DNA from: Patescibacteria group bacterium
GTDB taxonomy: Bacteria; Patescibacteriota; Minisyncoccia; UBA6257; Colwellbacteraceae
Length of the DNA: 15,740 bases
Reading direction: 5' to 3'
Assembly: GCA_023474185.1 (NCBI GenBank)
Contig: JAMCXR010000022.1
Location: forward strand, 1-15,740
Below are positions 6,165 to 13,140 of the stretch, piece after piece (the stretch's first letter is position 1; each line of letters begins with the position of its first letter). The translations under genes and the position numbers were made by a program. The notes beneath the pieces were generated by a model. That model worked only from the letters and a program-made list of their open reading frames with translations, did no database searches and was not told the DNA's origin.

Positions 6165-6503
6165 ATCCAGGAAACTGGAAATCTGCTCCTCGCGGAGGAA
6201 AAACGTGGCTCAACGAGACTCGCGGCGGCAACGTCCGGAGGAAGACGGCGACTTTCAAGGAACCGCTTGGTCCCAATCGGGAAAAATTCCGGAAGTTGGC
6301 CGGCAAAGCGGAGGAACCGGCCCAAGTGAAAGAGTTCTCTTGGGCGAGGAAAAGCTTCTCGCTCCGGGAGCGGCGGGAGCTGACGGCTCGGTTTTCAAAC
6401 GACTCAAGCCTCCCTGCGTGACGCGCCGCGGTAACCACGGTTTTCGCCCCTAACCGCACCAGAGATCGGTCAGCGCTCCCACCTTCGGGTGGGAGCTTTT
6501 TTT
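6165..6503 (+). ncRNA. Candidate structured non-coding RNA, class unknown
   Basis: This accounts for the 549-nt gap between murB and murC. A plus-strand unit of about 340 nt runs from a TTGACA promoter to a strong terminator. It is GC-rich and packed with local hairpins. Examples are CCAG-GAAA-CTGG (6167-6178), CTCC-TCGC-GGAG, GGCCGG...CCGGCC (starting near 6299) and CCCAAG-t-GAA-AGAG-TTC-t-CTTGGG (near 6332-6355). Others are GCGAG...CTCGC, GCTC-cgg-GAGC and CGGTT...AACCG (near 6439-6457). The two plus-strand reading frames open across it have no start codon or no recognisable protein. Universal cores of RNase P RNA (GAGGAAAGTCC with ACAGAA...GGCTTA), tmRNA and SRP RNA were looked for and not found. 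A decayed protein gene remains possible. Confidence 0.45.
6475..6503 (+). terminator. Strong rho-independent terminator
   Basis: A nine-bp perfect stem GCTCCCACC / GGTGGGAGC (6475-6483, 6488-6496) closes a UUCG tetraloop (C-UUCG-G) and is followed by seven T residues (6497-6503). The T-run is only on the plus strand, so it ends a plus-strand transcript coming from the murB side. An outer pair ATCGGTCA (6465-6472) / TGACCGAT (6503-6510) surrounds it and reaches the murC stop codon. Confidence 0.9.
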
Positions 6504-6509
6504 GACCGA

Positions 6510-7826
6510 TTATTTCCGCCGCAGCAGAATCTCCCCTACTTTGTAAACATCGCCGGCGCCGATGGTTAAAATTAAACTGTCCTTGCCGGCGTCCGGCAGG
6601 ATTTTTTTGACGGCTTCCTCAAAACTGTCGGCCGACTCGGCGGCAATTCCCCTTTTTTTAATCTCCTTGACGAGCATCTTGGAATTAACGGTTCGGTCTT
6701 CCGGCTCTCTTGCGGCATAAATAGGAAGGACGATGACCTTGTCGGCCAGTTCGAAGCTCCCGACAAATTCCCGAAAAAGAAGCTTGGTGCGGCTATAGAG
6801 ATGGGGCTGAAAAACAACCGTCAGCTTTTTTGGTTCGTTTTTCGCATTTTGCATGAATTCCCTGGCGGCTAAAATGGTGGCTTTAATTTCCGTTGGATGA
6901 TGGCCGTAATCGTCATACACCAGAGCGCCGGATTTGGCTTTGCCCTTGAATTCAAACCTCCTCCAGGTTCCGGAAAACCGCGCCAATGATTTTAGAGCCG
7001 CGGCTCTAGGCAAGCGGGCGATTTTAGCCACGGCCAGCGCCGCCTGGGCATTCAAAACATTGTGCCGGCCAGGAACCGAAAGTTTCAACCCCCTGACGCT
7101 TTCTTTTCGGAAATCAATTACTCTGCATGCAGCCCGACGAACAACTGGAACAATGTTTTTATTTTTGGCGTCCGTCACCAGATAATCTTTCCGGCCTAAT
7201 TTGGAGACAAATTCGCTGAACGCACCCTGAATGTCCTTCAGGTCTTTGTAGTAATCCAAATGCTCCCGGTCGATGTTGGTAATAACTATGATTCTGGGGT
7301 CGAGGTTCAGAAAAGATCGTCGGTACTCGCAAGCTTCGGCGATAAAATATTTCCCCTTGCCGGCAACGAAGTTGCTTTTGGCGCCCTTGAGCAAGCTGCC
7401 GACCACCACTGTCGGATCTTTTCCCGCATCCCGGAAAATCTTGCCGATCATCGCCGTAGTCGTAGTTTTCCCATGCGCTCCGGAAACGGCAATGGTAAAC
7501 CGGTTTCGCGAAACCTCGCCCAATGCCTGGGGGTAAGTCACTGCTGGAATGTCAAACTCCCGGGCGCGGGCGAGTTCCGGATTATCGGAAGGAATAGCGA
7601 TGGTGTAAATGACCAAATCGGCGTCCCGCGGCACTTGCGAGGCGTGCTGGCCGATATAAATTTTGGCCCCCAGTTTTTGCAGCTCGTCGGTAATTAAGGA
7701 TCGGGTGCGATCCGATCCGCTGACGCTCTTCCCTTGTTTCAGTATCATTCTGGCGATGGCCGAAATGCCGATTCCGCCGATGCCGATAAAGTGCACCTTT
7801 TTAATTTTTTTCAAATCGAGCTCCAT
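6510..7826 (-). CDS. murC: UDP-N-acetylmuramate--L-alanine ligase
   Basis: 438 residues, the usual MurC length. It adds L-Ala to UDP-MurNAc in the cytoplasm. The N-terminal domain opens with VHFIGIGGIGISAIARM (11-27), including the GIGGIG nucleotide loop that distinguishes MurC. The ATP-binding central domain has SGAHGKTTTTAM (115-126), EACEYRRSFLNLDP and the ITNIDREHLDYY segment. The C-terminal domain has SGTWRRFEFKG, YDDYGHHPTEI (about 302-312) and VFQPHLYSRT, all strong MurC signatures. The ATG at 7826 lies inside the end of murD (26-nt overlap in another frame), with GGGAAAAG about 6 nt upstream as a plausible Shine-Dalgarno sequence. The stop overlaps an inverted repeat flanking the opposing terminator. 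Confidence 0.97.
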   Translation of the reverse strand: MELDLKKIKKVHFIGIGGIGISAIARMILKQGKSVSGSDRTRSLITDELQKLGAKIYIGQHASQVPRDADLVIYTIAIPSDNPELARAREFDIPAVTYPQALGEVSRNRFTIAVSGAHGKTTTTAMIGKIFRDAGKDPTVVVGSLLKGAKSNFVAGKGKYFIAEACEYRRSFLNLDPRIIVITNIDREHLDYYKDLKDIQGAFSEFVSKLGRKDYLVTDAKNKNIVPVVRRAACRVIDFRKESVRGLKLSVPGRHNVLNAQAALAVAKIARLPRAAALKSLARFSGTWRRFEFKGKAKSGALVYDDYGHHPTEIKATILAAREFMQNAKNEPKKLTVVFQPHLYSRTKLLFREFVGSFELADKVIVLPIYAAREPEDRTVNSKMLVKEIKKRGIAAESADSFEEAVKKILPDAGKDSLILTIGAGDVYKVGEILLRRK

Positions 7827-9222
7827 ATTTCTTTTCCCAATATTTTACTTGACGATTAAACTGACTTCCCCGATCGTACTCGTTTTCAAACATGCCAAAG
7901 CTGGCGGCCCCCGGAGAAAGAAGGACGATTTCTCCTTTTTTAACCCTGGACATGGCCAGCCGCACGGCCTCTTTCATCGAACCGGCTTCCTCGAACCCGA
8001 CTTTAGCTTTCCGCAGCTCATTTTCTATTTTATCACTGGCGGTTCCTCGGAAAAGGACAACGGCTTTCACCGACTTTTTTATCTCCTTGGCCATTTCCCG
8101 AAAATCAAGTTTCTTGTCGTACCCGCCGGCGAGAAGTACTATCTTTTTCCTTTTTCCGCCCAGCGCTCGGAGGGCGGCAACTGCAGCGTCGGGAGTAGTT
8201 GAGGTGGTATCGTTGTAAAAACGGATGCCTGCGAAAAATCCTACAGGCTCCAGTCGGCTGGGCAATCCTCTGAAGGAGCGCAAAACCTTTTTCATGGCCG
8301 CTACCGGAAGACTGTAAACTCCGGCCGCAGCCACCGCCGCCAGGACGTTGCTCAGATTGGCTTGCCCTTTCAGTTTTATCGCGGCAATCGGCACCACCAG
8401 CTTTTCTTCGTCGCCGAGCCGGAGATAAACTTTCCCGTTTTTGACATAACTGCCTTCTCCGGACGGAAACGGCTTCAAGGAAAACCAAACTATCTTTGAC
8501 TTCGCCTTCTTAATCCGCCTTCTGACCGCGGCGCTATCTCGGTTGGCAATCAAAAAATCGTCCTTTTTCTGGAAAGCGAAGATATTGTCTTTGTCGCGGT
8601 AATACTCTTCCAGGCTGCCATACTTGTCCTGGTGGTCGACCAAAAGATTGGTTAAAACGGCGATATTCGGGCTTTTTTTTCCCGTCCGGAAGCCCCGCAA
8701 AAGCCAGCTAGAGAGCTCAGCCACCACGACTGTGTTTTCAGTCAGCCGTCCGAGGTATTTCAAAGGAGAAACACCGATGTTTCCGCAAAACACTGCCCGG
8801 CGTCCGGTTTGCTTGAGCATTTCAAAAACCAAAGCGGCGGTCGTGCTTTTTCCCCTGGTACCCGTGACCCCTATTAAAAAATTGTCCGCGGCCTGCAGGA
8901 AAATGTTCCAGTCGTTGATAATCGGAATGTCTCTTTTCCTGGCTATCGAAAGATAAGGCGACGAGTCCGGGACACTCGGGTTTTGAAAAACGACGTCGGC
9001 CTTCCGAAAGTCTTCGGCCCGATGCCCGCCTAAAACAAATCTGACGTTCGGGAACCGGCGCAACCGTTCGACCTGTAATTGAAGTTCCTTTTCAGATTTC
9101 AAGTCCGTCACCAGAACTTCTTTGGCTCCGGCTTGGGCAAAGTAAAGGGTGGCCATGGTCCCGCTTCCTTCGCGGTATCCGCCCAAGCCCATGACCACGA
9201 TTTTTTTTCCCCGATAATCCAT
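7801..9222 (-). CDS. murD: UDP-N-acetylmuramoylalanine--D-glutamate ligase
   Basis: 473 residues. MurD adds D-Glu to UDP-MurNAc-L-Ala. The N-terminal Rossmann domain has VVMGLGGYREGSGTMATLYF (9-28), a longer glycine loop than usual. The P-loop is GVTGTRGKSTTAALV (118-132), with Arg where GTNGKST is common. AELSSWLLRGF (168-178) corresponds to the ELSSFQL motif. TNLLVDHQDKYGSLEEYYRDKDNIF (191-215) holds the DHxD motif and the lysine expected to be carbamylated (about K211). The C-terminal domain has NDTTSTTPDAAVAAL and VLLAGGYDKKLDF, close to NDSKATN.DA and LGG.DKG.D. It forms an operon with murC, and its own promoter is at 9234-9263. Variant loop residues are as expected for CPR sequences and do not suggest loss of function. 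Confidence 0.95.
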   Translation of the reverse strand: MDYRGKKIVVMGLGGYREGSGTMATLYFAQAGAKEVLVTDLKSEKELQLQVERLRRFPNVRFVLGGHRAEDFRKADVVFQNPSVPDSSPYLSIARKRDIPIINDWNIFLQAADNFLIGVTGTRGKSTTAALVFEMLKQTGRRAVFCGNIGVSPLKYLGRLTENTVVVAELSSWLLRGFRTGKKSPNIAVLTNLLVDHQDKYGSLEEYYRDKDNIFAFQKKDDFLIANRDSAAVRRRIKKAKSKIVWFSLKPFPSGEGSYVKNGKVYLRLGDEEKLVVPIAAIKLKGQANLSNVLAAVAAAGVYSLPVAAMKKVLRSFRGLPSRLEPVGFFAGIRFYNDTTSTTPDAAVAALRALGGKRKKIVLLAGGYDKKLDFREMAKEIKKSVKAVVLFRGTASDKIENELRKAKVGFEEAGSMKEAVRLAMSRVKKGEIVLLSPGAASFGMFENEYDRGSQFNRQVKYWEKKYGARFEKN

Positions 9223-9233
9223 AATTATTTATT

Positions 9234-9263
9234 AAGATACCGCCGCCAGACAACGCGGGTCAA
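9234..9263 (-). promoter_or_regulatory. Promoter of murD-murC
   Basis: On the minus strand TTGACC (9263-9258) and TATCTT (9239-9234) are 18 nt apart. The -10 box ends 11 nt before the ATG at 9222, predicting a leader of about 5 nt without Shine-Dalgarno. The rest of the 135-nt gap to rplU holds only a small TTGCC/GGCAA inverted repeat (9298-9311) and no convincing terminator. Confidence 0.45.
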
Positions 9264-9357
9264 TTATCTAATAATGAGATCTACAATCCAGGCAGAGTTG
9301 CCAACCGGCAATCCGGCGTTTTTAGCGCAGGACGATATTGATGCGGTCTCTCTGTTA

Positions 9358-9669
9358 TTAAGCAGATATTTTTTCTATCCGTACCTCGGTGAAATACTCC
9401 CGGTGCGTGTTTTTGGTTCTTTTTCTTGTCTTGGAGTGGTAGTGGAAGACGATCTCTTTTCTGGTCCTTCCCTGACGTAAGACTACGGCTTCGGCTTTGA
9501 TTTTAGGAAGGAAAGGAGCTCCGATTTTAACATCCGCTCCGTCGGCCAAAAGCAGCACTTTATCGAAAGAAATTTTATCCCCCGCCGACCCGGCTATTTT
9601 TTCCACGCGCAACGTTGTCCCCGGTTCAACTCGGTATTGCTTCCCGCCCGTCTCGATGACCGCAATCAT
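9358..9669 (-). CDS. rplU: 50S ribosomal protein L21 (bL21)
   Basis: 103 residues, the usual length. The N-terminal MIAVIETGGKQYRVEPGTTL (1-20) with VEKIAGSAGDKISFDKVLLL is the L21 beta-barrel signature. The C-terminal basic loop VVLRQGRTRKEIVFHYHSKT followed by RKRTKNTHREYFTEVRIEKI matches the 23S rRNA-binding end. L21 is an early-binding protein of the large subunit. The usual partner gene rpmA (L27) does not follow; murD comes next. The promoter at 9680-9708 is close to consensus and leaves a leader of only 3-4 nt, with no Shine-Dalgarno sequence. Confidence 0.96.
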   Translation of the reverse strand: MIAVIETGGKQYRVEPGTTLRVEKIAGSAGDKISFDKVLLLADGADVKIGAPFLPKIKAEAVVLRQGRTRKEIVFHYHSKTRKRTKNTHREYFTEVRIEKISA

Positions 9670-9679
9670 AATGCCAGTT

Positions 9680-9708
9680 AGTATAGCGATTTAGTCCCCG
9701 GCAGTCAA
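9680..9708 (-). promoter_or_regulatory. Promoter of rplU
   Basis: On the minus strand TTGACT (9708-9703) and TATACT (9685-9680) are separated by 17 nt, each a 5/6 match to consensus. The -10 box ends 10 nt before the ATG (9669). This is one of the best promoters in the window, fitting a highly expressed ribosomal protein gene. Its -35 begins 2 nt after the stop of the upstream membrane-protein gene. Confidence 0.7.
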
Positions 9709-9710
9709 AC

Positions 9711-10040
9711 CTAGTTCAGTCTGGTGAGCATTAGCGAAAAGGCCAAAAAGAAAACGGAAGAAACCAGGCTTCCGGCCACGAGAAGATAAGAAACGAACCT
9801 AGCCTCACGGTAGAGTTTGCCGGCTAAAAACCATCCCAGAAAGAGGATGACGGCCTCGGTAAAAAAGATGGTCGCCAGCGTTTTCCATTCGCCGGCCAGC
9901 GCCGCTCCGCTCAATGTGTCGTAGCGTAAAATAAACGGGCCCTCTTGCGTTCTCAAAGCCGACAGCGGCCAGCCTACCGATATCAAAAGCAAAAACAGGC
10001 TCAGCGCCGCCATGCTTATTATTTTCCTGTCGTGCCACAT
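9711..10040 (-). CDS. Small three-helix membrane protein, unknown function
   Basis: 109 residues with a short basic N-terminus (MWHDRK) and three predicted transmembrane helices at about 8-28, 54-74 and 83-104. Between helices 1 and 2 is an external or periplasmic-type segment QEGPFILRYDTLSGAALAGE. The pattern 'P..L.Y....G....G.W' before the second helix resembles a family of small uncharacterised membrane proteins I associate with CPR genomes (often PxxLHYNxYFGxDxxGxW); this is recollection, not a search result. The gene starts 26 nt downstream of the tRNA-Glu 3' end with no promoter or terminator visible between, so the two are probably co-transcribed. No function is proposed. Confidence 0.7.
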   Translation of the reverse strand: MWHDRKIISMAALSLFLLLISVGWPLSALRTQEGPFILRYDTLSGAALAGEWKTLATIFFTEAVILFLGWFLAGKLYREARFVSYLLVAGSLVSSVFFLAFSLMLTRLN

Positions 10041-10066
10041 TCTTGACTTATTGTTCTCGCAACGTG

Positions 10067-10141
10067 CGCCGTCACCGGGATTCGAACCCGGGTTCCATGG
10101 CTGAGAACCATGTGTCCTAGGCCAGGCTAGACGATAACGGC
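10067..10141 (-). tRNA. trnE: tRNA-Glu (anticodon CUC)
   Basis: A full cloverleaf is readable on the minus strand. The acceptor arm GCCGTTA pairs with TGACGGC (one G-U). The D-arm begins GTCTAGCCTGGCCTAGGAC, typical of tRNA-Glu. The anticodon stem CATGG/CCATG encloses the loop TTCTCAG with anticodon CTC at 10105-10103. The T-arm CCGGG-TTCGAAT-CCCGG contains the invariant TTCGA. The discriminator is G, and the 3' CCA is not encoded. CUC reads only GAG, so a UUC isoacceptor must be encoded elsewhere. Confidence 0.97.
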
Positions 10142-10150
10142 AACGTTCCT

Positions 10151-10159
10151 ATTTTAGCA
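10151..10159 (-). promoter_or_regulatory. Extended -10 promoter of tRNA-Glu
   Basis: TGCTAAAAT on the minus strand (10159-10151) is an extended -10 element (TGnTAnnnT). It ends 9 nt before the mature tRNA 5' end and has no good -35 hexamer. It immediately follows the terminator stem of the murF operon. Confidence 0.5.
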
Positions 10160-10192
10160 TAAAAATGCCAGAACGGGAACCGCGGTGGCATT
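10159..10192 (-). terminator. Terminator of the mraZ-murF operon
   Basis: On the minus strand AATGCCA (10192-10186) pairs with TGGCATT (10170-10164) around a GC-rich 15-nt loop, followed by TTTATG so that five T residues are contiguous. It lies 19 nt after the murF stop codon, the right place to end the dcw transcript. Confidence 0.65.
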
Positions 10193-10210
10193 AAAAAAGA
10201 TTTTTGAACG

Positions 10211-11497
10211 CTAATTTTTGAGCCAGCGGCCGTACTGCCGAACCAAAAGCTGCTTGGCCTTCTCCGGCTCAGCCATTACTTCCAAAATCACCTTTTCCAT
10301 TCTAGCCGACTGCGATCCCTTTACTAAAACGACATCTCCCGGCCGAATCAGCTCCTGAACCTTCAACCCGGCCTCGTCCGGAAGGTCAAAGCTCAGTATT
10401 TTTTCCTTAGCCAGCCCCAAGCCGGCCGCTCCTTCAGCTATAAACTTGGCTTTGCTGCCGACGGTCACCAGCAAATCGACTATTCCGGCTGCCAGCGCGC
10501 CCGTTGCGTCGTGTGCTTCCACGGTGTACTTTCCGAGTTCGGCCATATCTCCCAAAACCGCCACCTTTCGCTTAGCAGGAAGATCTTTTAACACCTCCAG
10601 GGCAGCATTGGTGGAGAGAGGCGCAGCGTTATATGTATCGTCGATTATCCAGCTTCCTTTAATGCCAGCGACAATTCTCGCCCGGCCACGCTCCCCCGGA
10701 TAGGCGGACAAGGCTTCGGAGATTTGTACCAGGTTTAACCCCTTGGCCAAGCCGACAGCAGCAGCAGCAGCGGCGGCGGCGGCGTGGGACTTGCCCAAAA
10801 CTCCGTCTATCCTGACCGGCACGAATCCTCCCTCGTATTCCAGTTTAAAAGCAATGCCGACCGGCTGACCGTCGTTTGATCTGTTTTCAAAACTGGTGAT
10901 TCGCACTTCCGCCCCCGCGCTGAATCCGAAAGTTATCACTTTGCCCTTCGCTTTGCTGCGCATATCGATTGTTTGCTGGTCGTCGAAATTAAGAATGGCA
11001 ATTCCGTTTACCCCCAGACTCCGCACCAGCCTGGCTTTTTCCGCAGCCACCGCTTCCGCGTTCCCGTAAAATTCAACGTGGACCGGCACCTCGCCGACGG
11101 CGGTGACCACGGCTATGTCCGGCTTGACTATGCCTAAAAGATAGCCGATATCTCCGGGACGGTCCGCTCCGTATTCCAAGACGACGACTTCCGGATAAGG
11201 CAAGCGAAAAACCGACCAAATGGCGGCCCGAAAAACAGGTCTGAGCCAGAATAACCACCCTGAAGCCGCTTTGTACTCTCCGATAATCGCCAATGGCAAG
11301 CCTAGCTCGTTATTTAAATTTCCACCGGGAACCCTGACGTTGAATTTGGATTTCAAAACCGCCGCGGTCGCCAGCTTGGTCGAAGTTTTGCCAACGCTAC
11401 CGGTGATCCCCACTACGAGTGGGCGATATTTTCTAACCAGATTCCGCGCCATATTTTTTAAAAGCACCCGCAGCTGGTTCAAAAGGAAGTTTTTCAT
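10211..11497 (-). CDS. murF: UDP-MurNAc-tripeptide--D-Ala-D-Ala ligase
   Basis: 428 residues. MurF completes the UDP-MurNAc-pentapeptide. Landmarks are the P-loop GITGSVGKTSTK (30-41), GGNLNNELGLPLAI (58-71), VVLEYGADRPGDIGYL (105-120, with the ADRPGDI signature), VGEVPVHVEFYGN (134-146), IDDTYNAAPLSTNAAL (285-300), VAVLGDMAELGKYTVEAH and VLVKGSQSARME near the C-terminus. These are MurF rather than MurE or MurT-type hallmarks. The ATG overlaps the ftsI stop as ATGA. Residues 239-247 are nine consecutive alanines, where the family usually has 'GxHNVxNALAA'; they are encoded by four GCC then five GCT codons. An N-terminal basic or amphipathic stretch (1-28) replaces the larger UDP-binding domain of E. 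coli MurF, so substrate recognition may differ. Confidence 0.93.
   Translation of the reverse strand: MKNFLLNQLRVLLKNMARNLVRKYRPLVVGITGSVGKTSTKLATAAVLKSKFNVRVPGGNLNNELGLPLAIIGEYKAASGWLFWLRPVFRAAIWSVFRLPYPEVVVLEYGADRPGDIGYLLGIVKPDIAVVTAVGEVPVHVEFYGNAEAVAAEKARLVRSLGVNGIAILNFDDQQTIDMRSKAKGKVITFGFSAGAEVRITSFENRSNDGQPVGIAFKLEYEGGFVPVRIDGVLGKSHAAAAAAAAAVGLAKGLNLVQISEALSAYPGERGRARIVAGIKGSWIIDDTYNAAPLSTNAALEVLKDLPAKRKVAVLGDMAELGKYTVEAHDATGALAAGIVDLLVTVGSKAKFIAEGAAGLGLAKEKILSFDLPDEAGLKVQELIRPGDVVLVKGSQSARMEKVILEVMAEPEKAKQLLVRQYGRWLKN
10757..10783. repeat. Trinucleotide run encoding poly-alanine in MurF
   Basis: Nine alanine codons in two pure blocks: five AGC units (10757-10771) then four GGC units (10772-10783) on the plus strand, i.e. 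GCC x4 and GCT x5 in the gene. Such runs can change length by slippage in 3-nt steps without a frameshift. Confidence 0.8.
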
Positions 11498-13140
11498 TGG
11501 GTCGAAGAATTAGGAGTTGAACCCCCGGCGCCCACATAATTATCCGGAGGAACATTGTAGTAATTAAGGATAAAGCTGCCCAATTGCTGCCAATACGGGA
11601 CGACGATTCCCGAAAGCGGCGCCCCGGCCGGATCGTAAAGGACAATGAGCGCCACAAATCTGGGATTCAGAGCCGGAGCAAATCCTATATAACTGTCTAT
11701 CACCTGATTAGTATAACCGCCTGTTTTCAAATTAGGAACTTGGGCGGTGCCGCTTTTTCCGGCAACGGTATAACCGGGTATCTCCGCCAGTTTTCCGTGC
11801 ATCACGTCGTGTTCCATCATTATTGCCGTTTCTTCTGCGGCGGTGGCGGAAACCACCCGTCTTACTTCTTTCGGCTGCTGGTCGGCGTCGACGTAGGGCT
11901 GCATCATTACGCCCTGGTTGGCGATGGCGGAAATTGCTTCAACCATCCGCAACGGCGTGGCAGAAACTCCTTGACCGAAGCTGGCTGTCGCCCAATCGAT
12001 GGGTTGGGTTTGTTTTCTGGTCAATTGGTGTAGGCTGCCTACGACTTCACCCGGCAAATCTATCCCGGTCTTCTGGTCGAAGCCGAATTTGTCGAGATAG
12101 TTAAGAAAAGCGGCATCTCCGAGTTTGTTTTCTACGAAAGCCGCACCGATGTTTAGAGAGTCGGCTATGACGGTCGTCATATTTGTCCAGCCGTGGGCCT
12201 TATGGTCCCAGTCAAAAATAGTCTGTCCGTTCAAAACCAGCCTGCCGCTGTCATAGTATTCGGTACTGGTTTGCACCGCTCCGGCATCGAGCGCCGAAGC
12301 CATGGTGACGGGCTTCATAATGGACCCTGGTTCGAAAATGCTCTGAATGGCCGGATCGGTAAAGGACTGCACCTGGTACTGCCAGTAATTGTTGGGGTTG
12401 AAGTCGGGAAGATTGGCTAAAGCCAGAATGGCGCCGGTCGACGGGTCTTCGACGACGAATGTTCCGCCCGCGGCTTGATGGGCTTTAACCGCTTCGCTTA
12501 ACAGGTACTCGGCTTGGGATTGAATATTGCGGTCAATGGTCAGGTGGATATCCTGGCTGGTGGAAACAAGACCGTCGGAAGAGCCGTTCAAAGCGTTATT
12601 GTAATAATTTTCCACGCCGTACACGCCGGTTTGCACGGAATCTCTAGCCACGTAGCCTATCACCTGCGAGGCCAACGTTCCCAGGGGATAATACCGGCCA
12701 ACAATTTCATTATTGACGTAGACGCCCATCATTTTGGCGCTGTCCACGGAGTCGGCCTGGGATTGAGTGGCGCGACCTATCAAGATAGAATAAAGGGATT
12801 TTTTATTACTGAGGATTTGCGTTAGGTTGGCTGGTAAACTGCTGGCGCCCAGCAGCTCGGCCAGTTGGCTGGCGGTCGAGGTCGGACTCGTAATGTCTTT
12901 AGGAACCGCGTAAATTTGGGGATAGTAGCGATTGATGGCCGCCGCTATCTCATTGCCGCTGTTGTCGGTCACGTAAATATCCCCGCGGGTGGAGGCGGTT
13001 GACGATGACCAGGCGGTCAGCGAGGCGGCTTTGGCGCTGTAGTATTCCCCTTTGTTGAACTGGATGTTGTAAAGATTGAAACCTAGAAGCAAATAAAGGA
13101 AACAAAATATGATGCTCAGGAGCGTGATACGAAAGCCCAT
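11494..13140 (-). CDS. ftsI: Class B penicillin-binding protein, FtsI/PBP2B-like
   Basis: 548 residues. A septal peptidoglycan transpeptidase anchored in the cytoplasmic membrane. One N-terminal helix (about 5-24) is followed by the dimerisation domain with TRGDIYVTDNSGNEIAAAIN (51-70) and YYPLGTLASQVIGYV (150-164). The transpeptidase domain has the active-site SxxK in EPGSIMKPVT (Ser273, Lys276), SxN as SLN (328-330), TGIDLPGE (358-365) and KSGTA (462-466). All three catalytic motifs are intact. No PASTA domains follow; the C-terminus ends in a short Ser/Thr/Gly tail. The ATG lies inside the end of the ftsL-like gene (25-nt overlap), and the stop overlaps murF as ATGA, so the three genes are tightly coupled. 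Position after rsmH and the FtsL-like gene supports FtsI over the elongation-type PBP2. Confidence 0.95.
   Translation of the reverse strand: MGFRITLLSIIFCFLYLLLGFNLYNIQFNKGEYYSAKAASLTAWSSSTASTRGDIYVTDNSGNEIAAAINRYYPQIYAVPKDITSPTSTASQLAELLGASSLPANLTQILSNKKSLYSILIGRATQSQADSVDSAKMMGVYVNNEIVGRYYPLGTLASQVIGYVARDSVQTGVYGVENYYNNALNGSSDGLVSTSQDIHLTIDRNIQSQAEYLLSEAVKAHQAAGGTFVVEDPSTGAILALANLPDFNPNNYWQYQVQSFTDPAIQSIFEPGSIMKPVTMASALDAGAVQTSTEYYDSGRLVLNGQTIFDWDHKAHGWTNMTTVIADSLNIGAAFVENKLGDAAFLNYLDKFGFDQKTGIDLPGEVVGSLHQLTRKQTQPIDWATASFGQGVSATPLRMVEAISAIANQGVMMQPYVDADQQPKEVRRVVSATAAEETAIMMEHDVMHGKLAEIPGYTVAGKSGTAQVPNLKTGGYTNQVIDSYIGFAPALNPRFVALIVLYDPAGAPLSGIVVPYWQQLGSFILNYYNVPPDNYVGAGGSTPNSSTQ

Noticed and set aside
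6152..6423. Open plus-strand frame of about 90 codons inside the candidate RNA (ends at TGA 6421-6423)
   Set aside because: Its amino-acid composition is plausible and its third positions look GC-rich, but there is no ATG, GTG or TTG near the beginning, the predicted transcript starts inside it, and no family is recognisable. Kept only as the alternative 'decayed gene' explanation.
6037..6453. 138-codon plus-strand frame and an overlapping 98-codon minus-strand frame in the murB-murC gap
   Set aside because: The plus frame starts at GTG upstream of the promoter, neither has a ribosome-binding site or recognisable domain, and they overlap each other in the same GC-rich segment.
6165..6503. 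RNase P RNA, tmRNA or SRP RNA
   Set aside because: Length would fit RNase P, and GGAGGAAAA near 6195 recalls its GAGGAAAGTCC core, but the partner ACAGAA...GGCTTA region is absent. No tmRNA 5'/3' ends, tag frame or SRP GGAAGG/AGCAGC core were seen.
9274..9480. Plus-strand ATG frame starting in the rplU-murD gap
   Set aside because: Its second half is antisense to the conserved C-terminus of L21, it has no Shine-Dalgarno or promoter, and no family is recognised.
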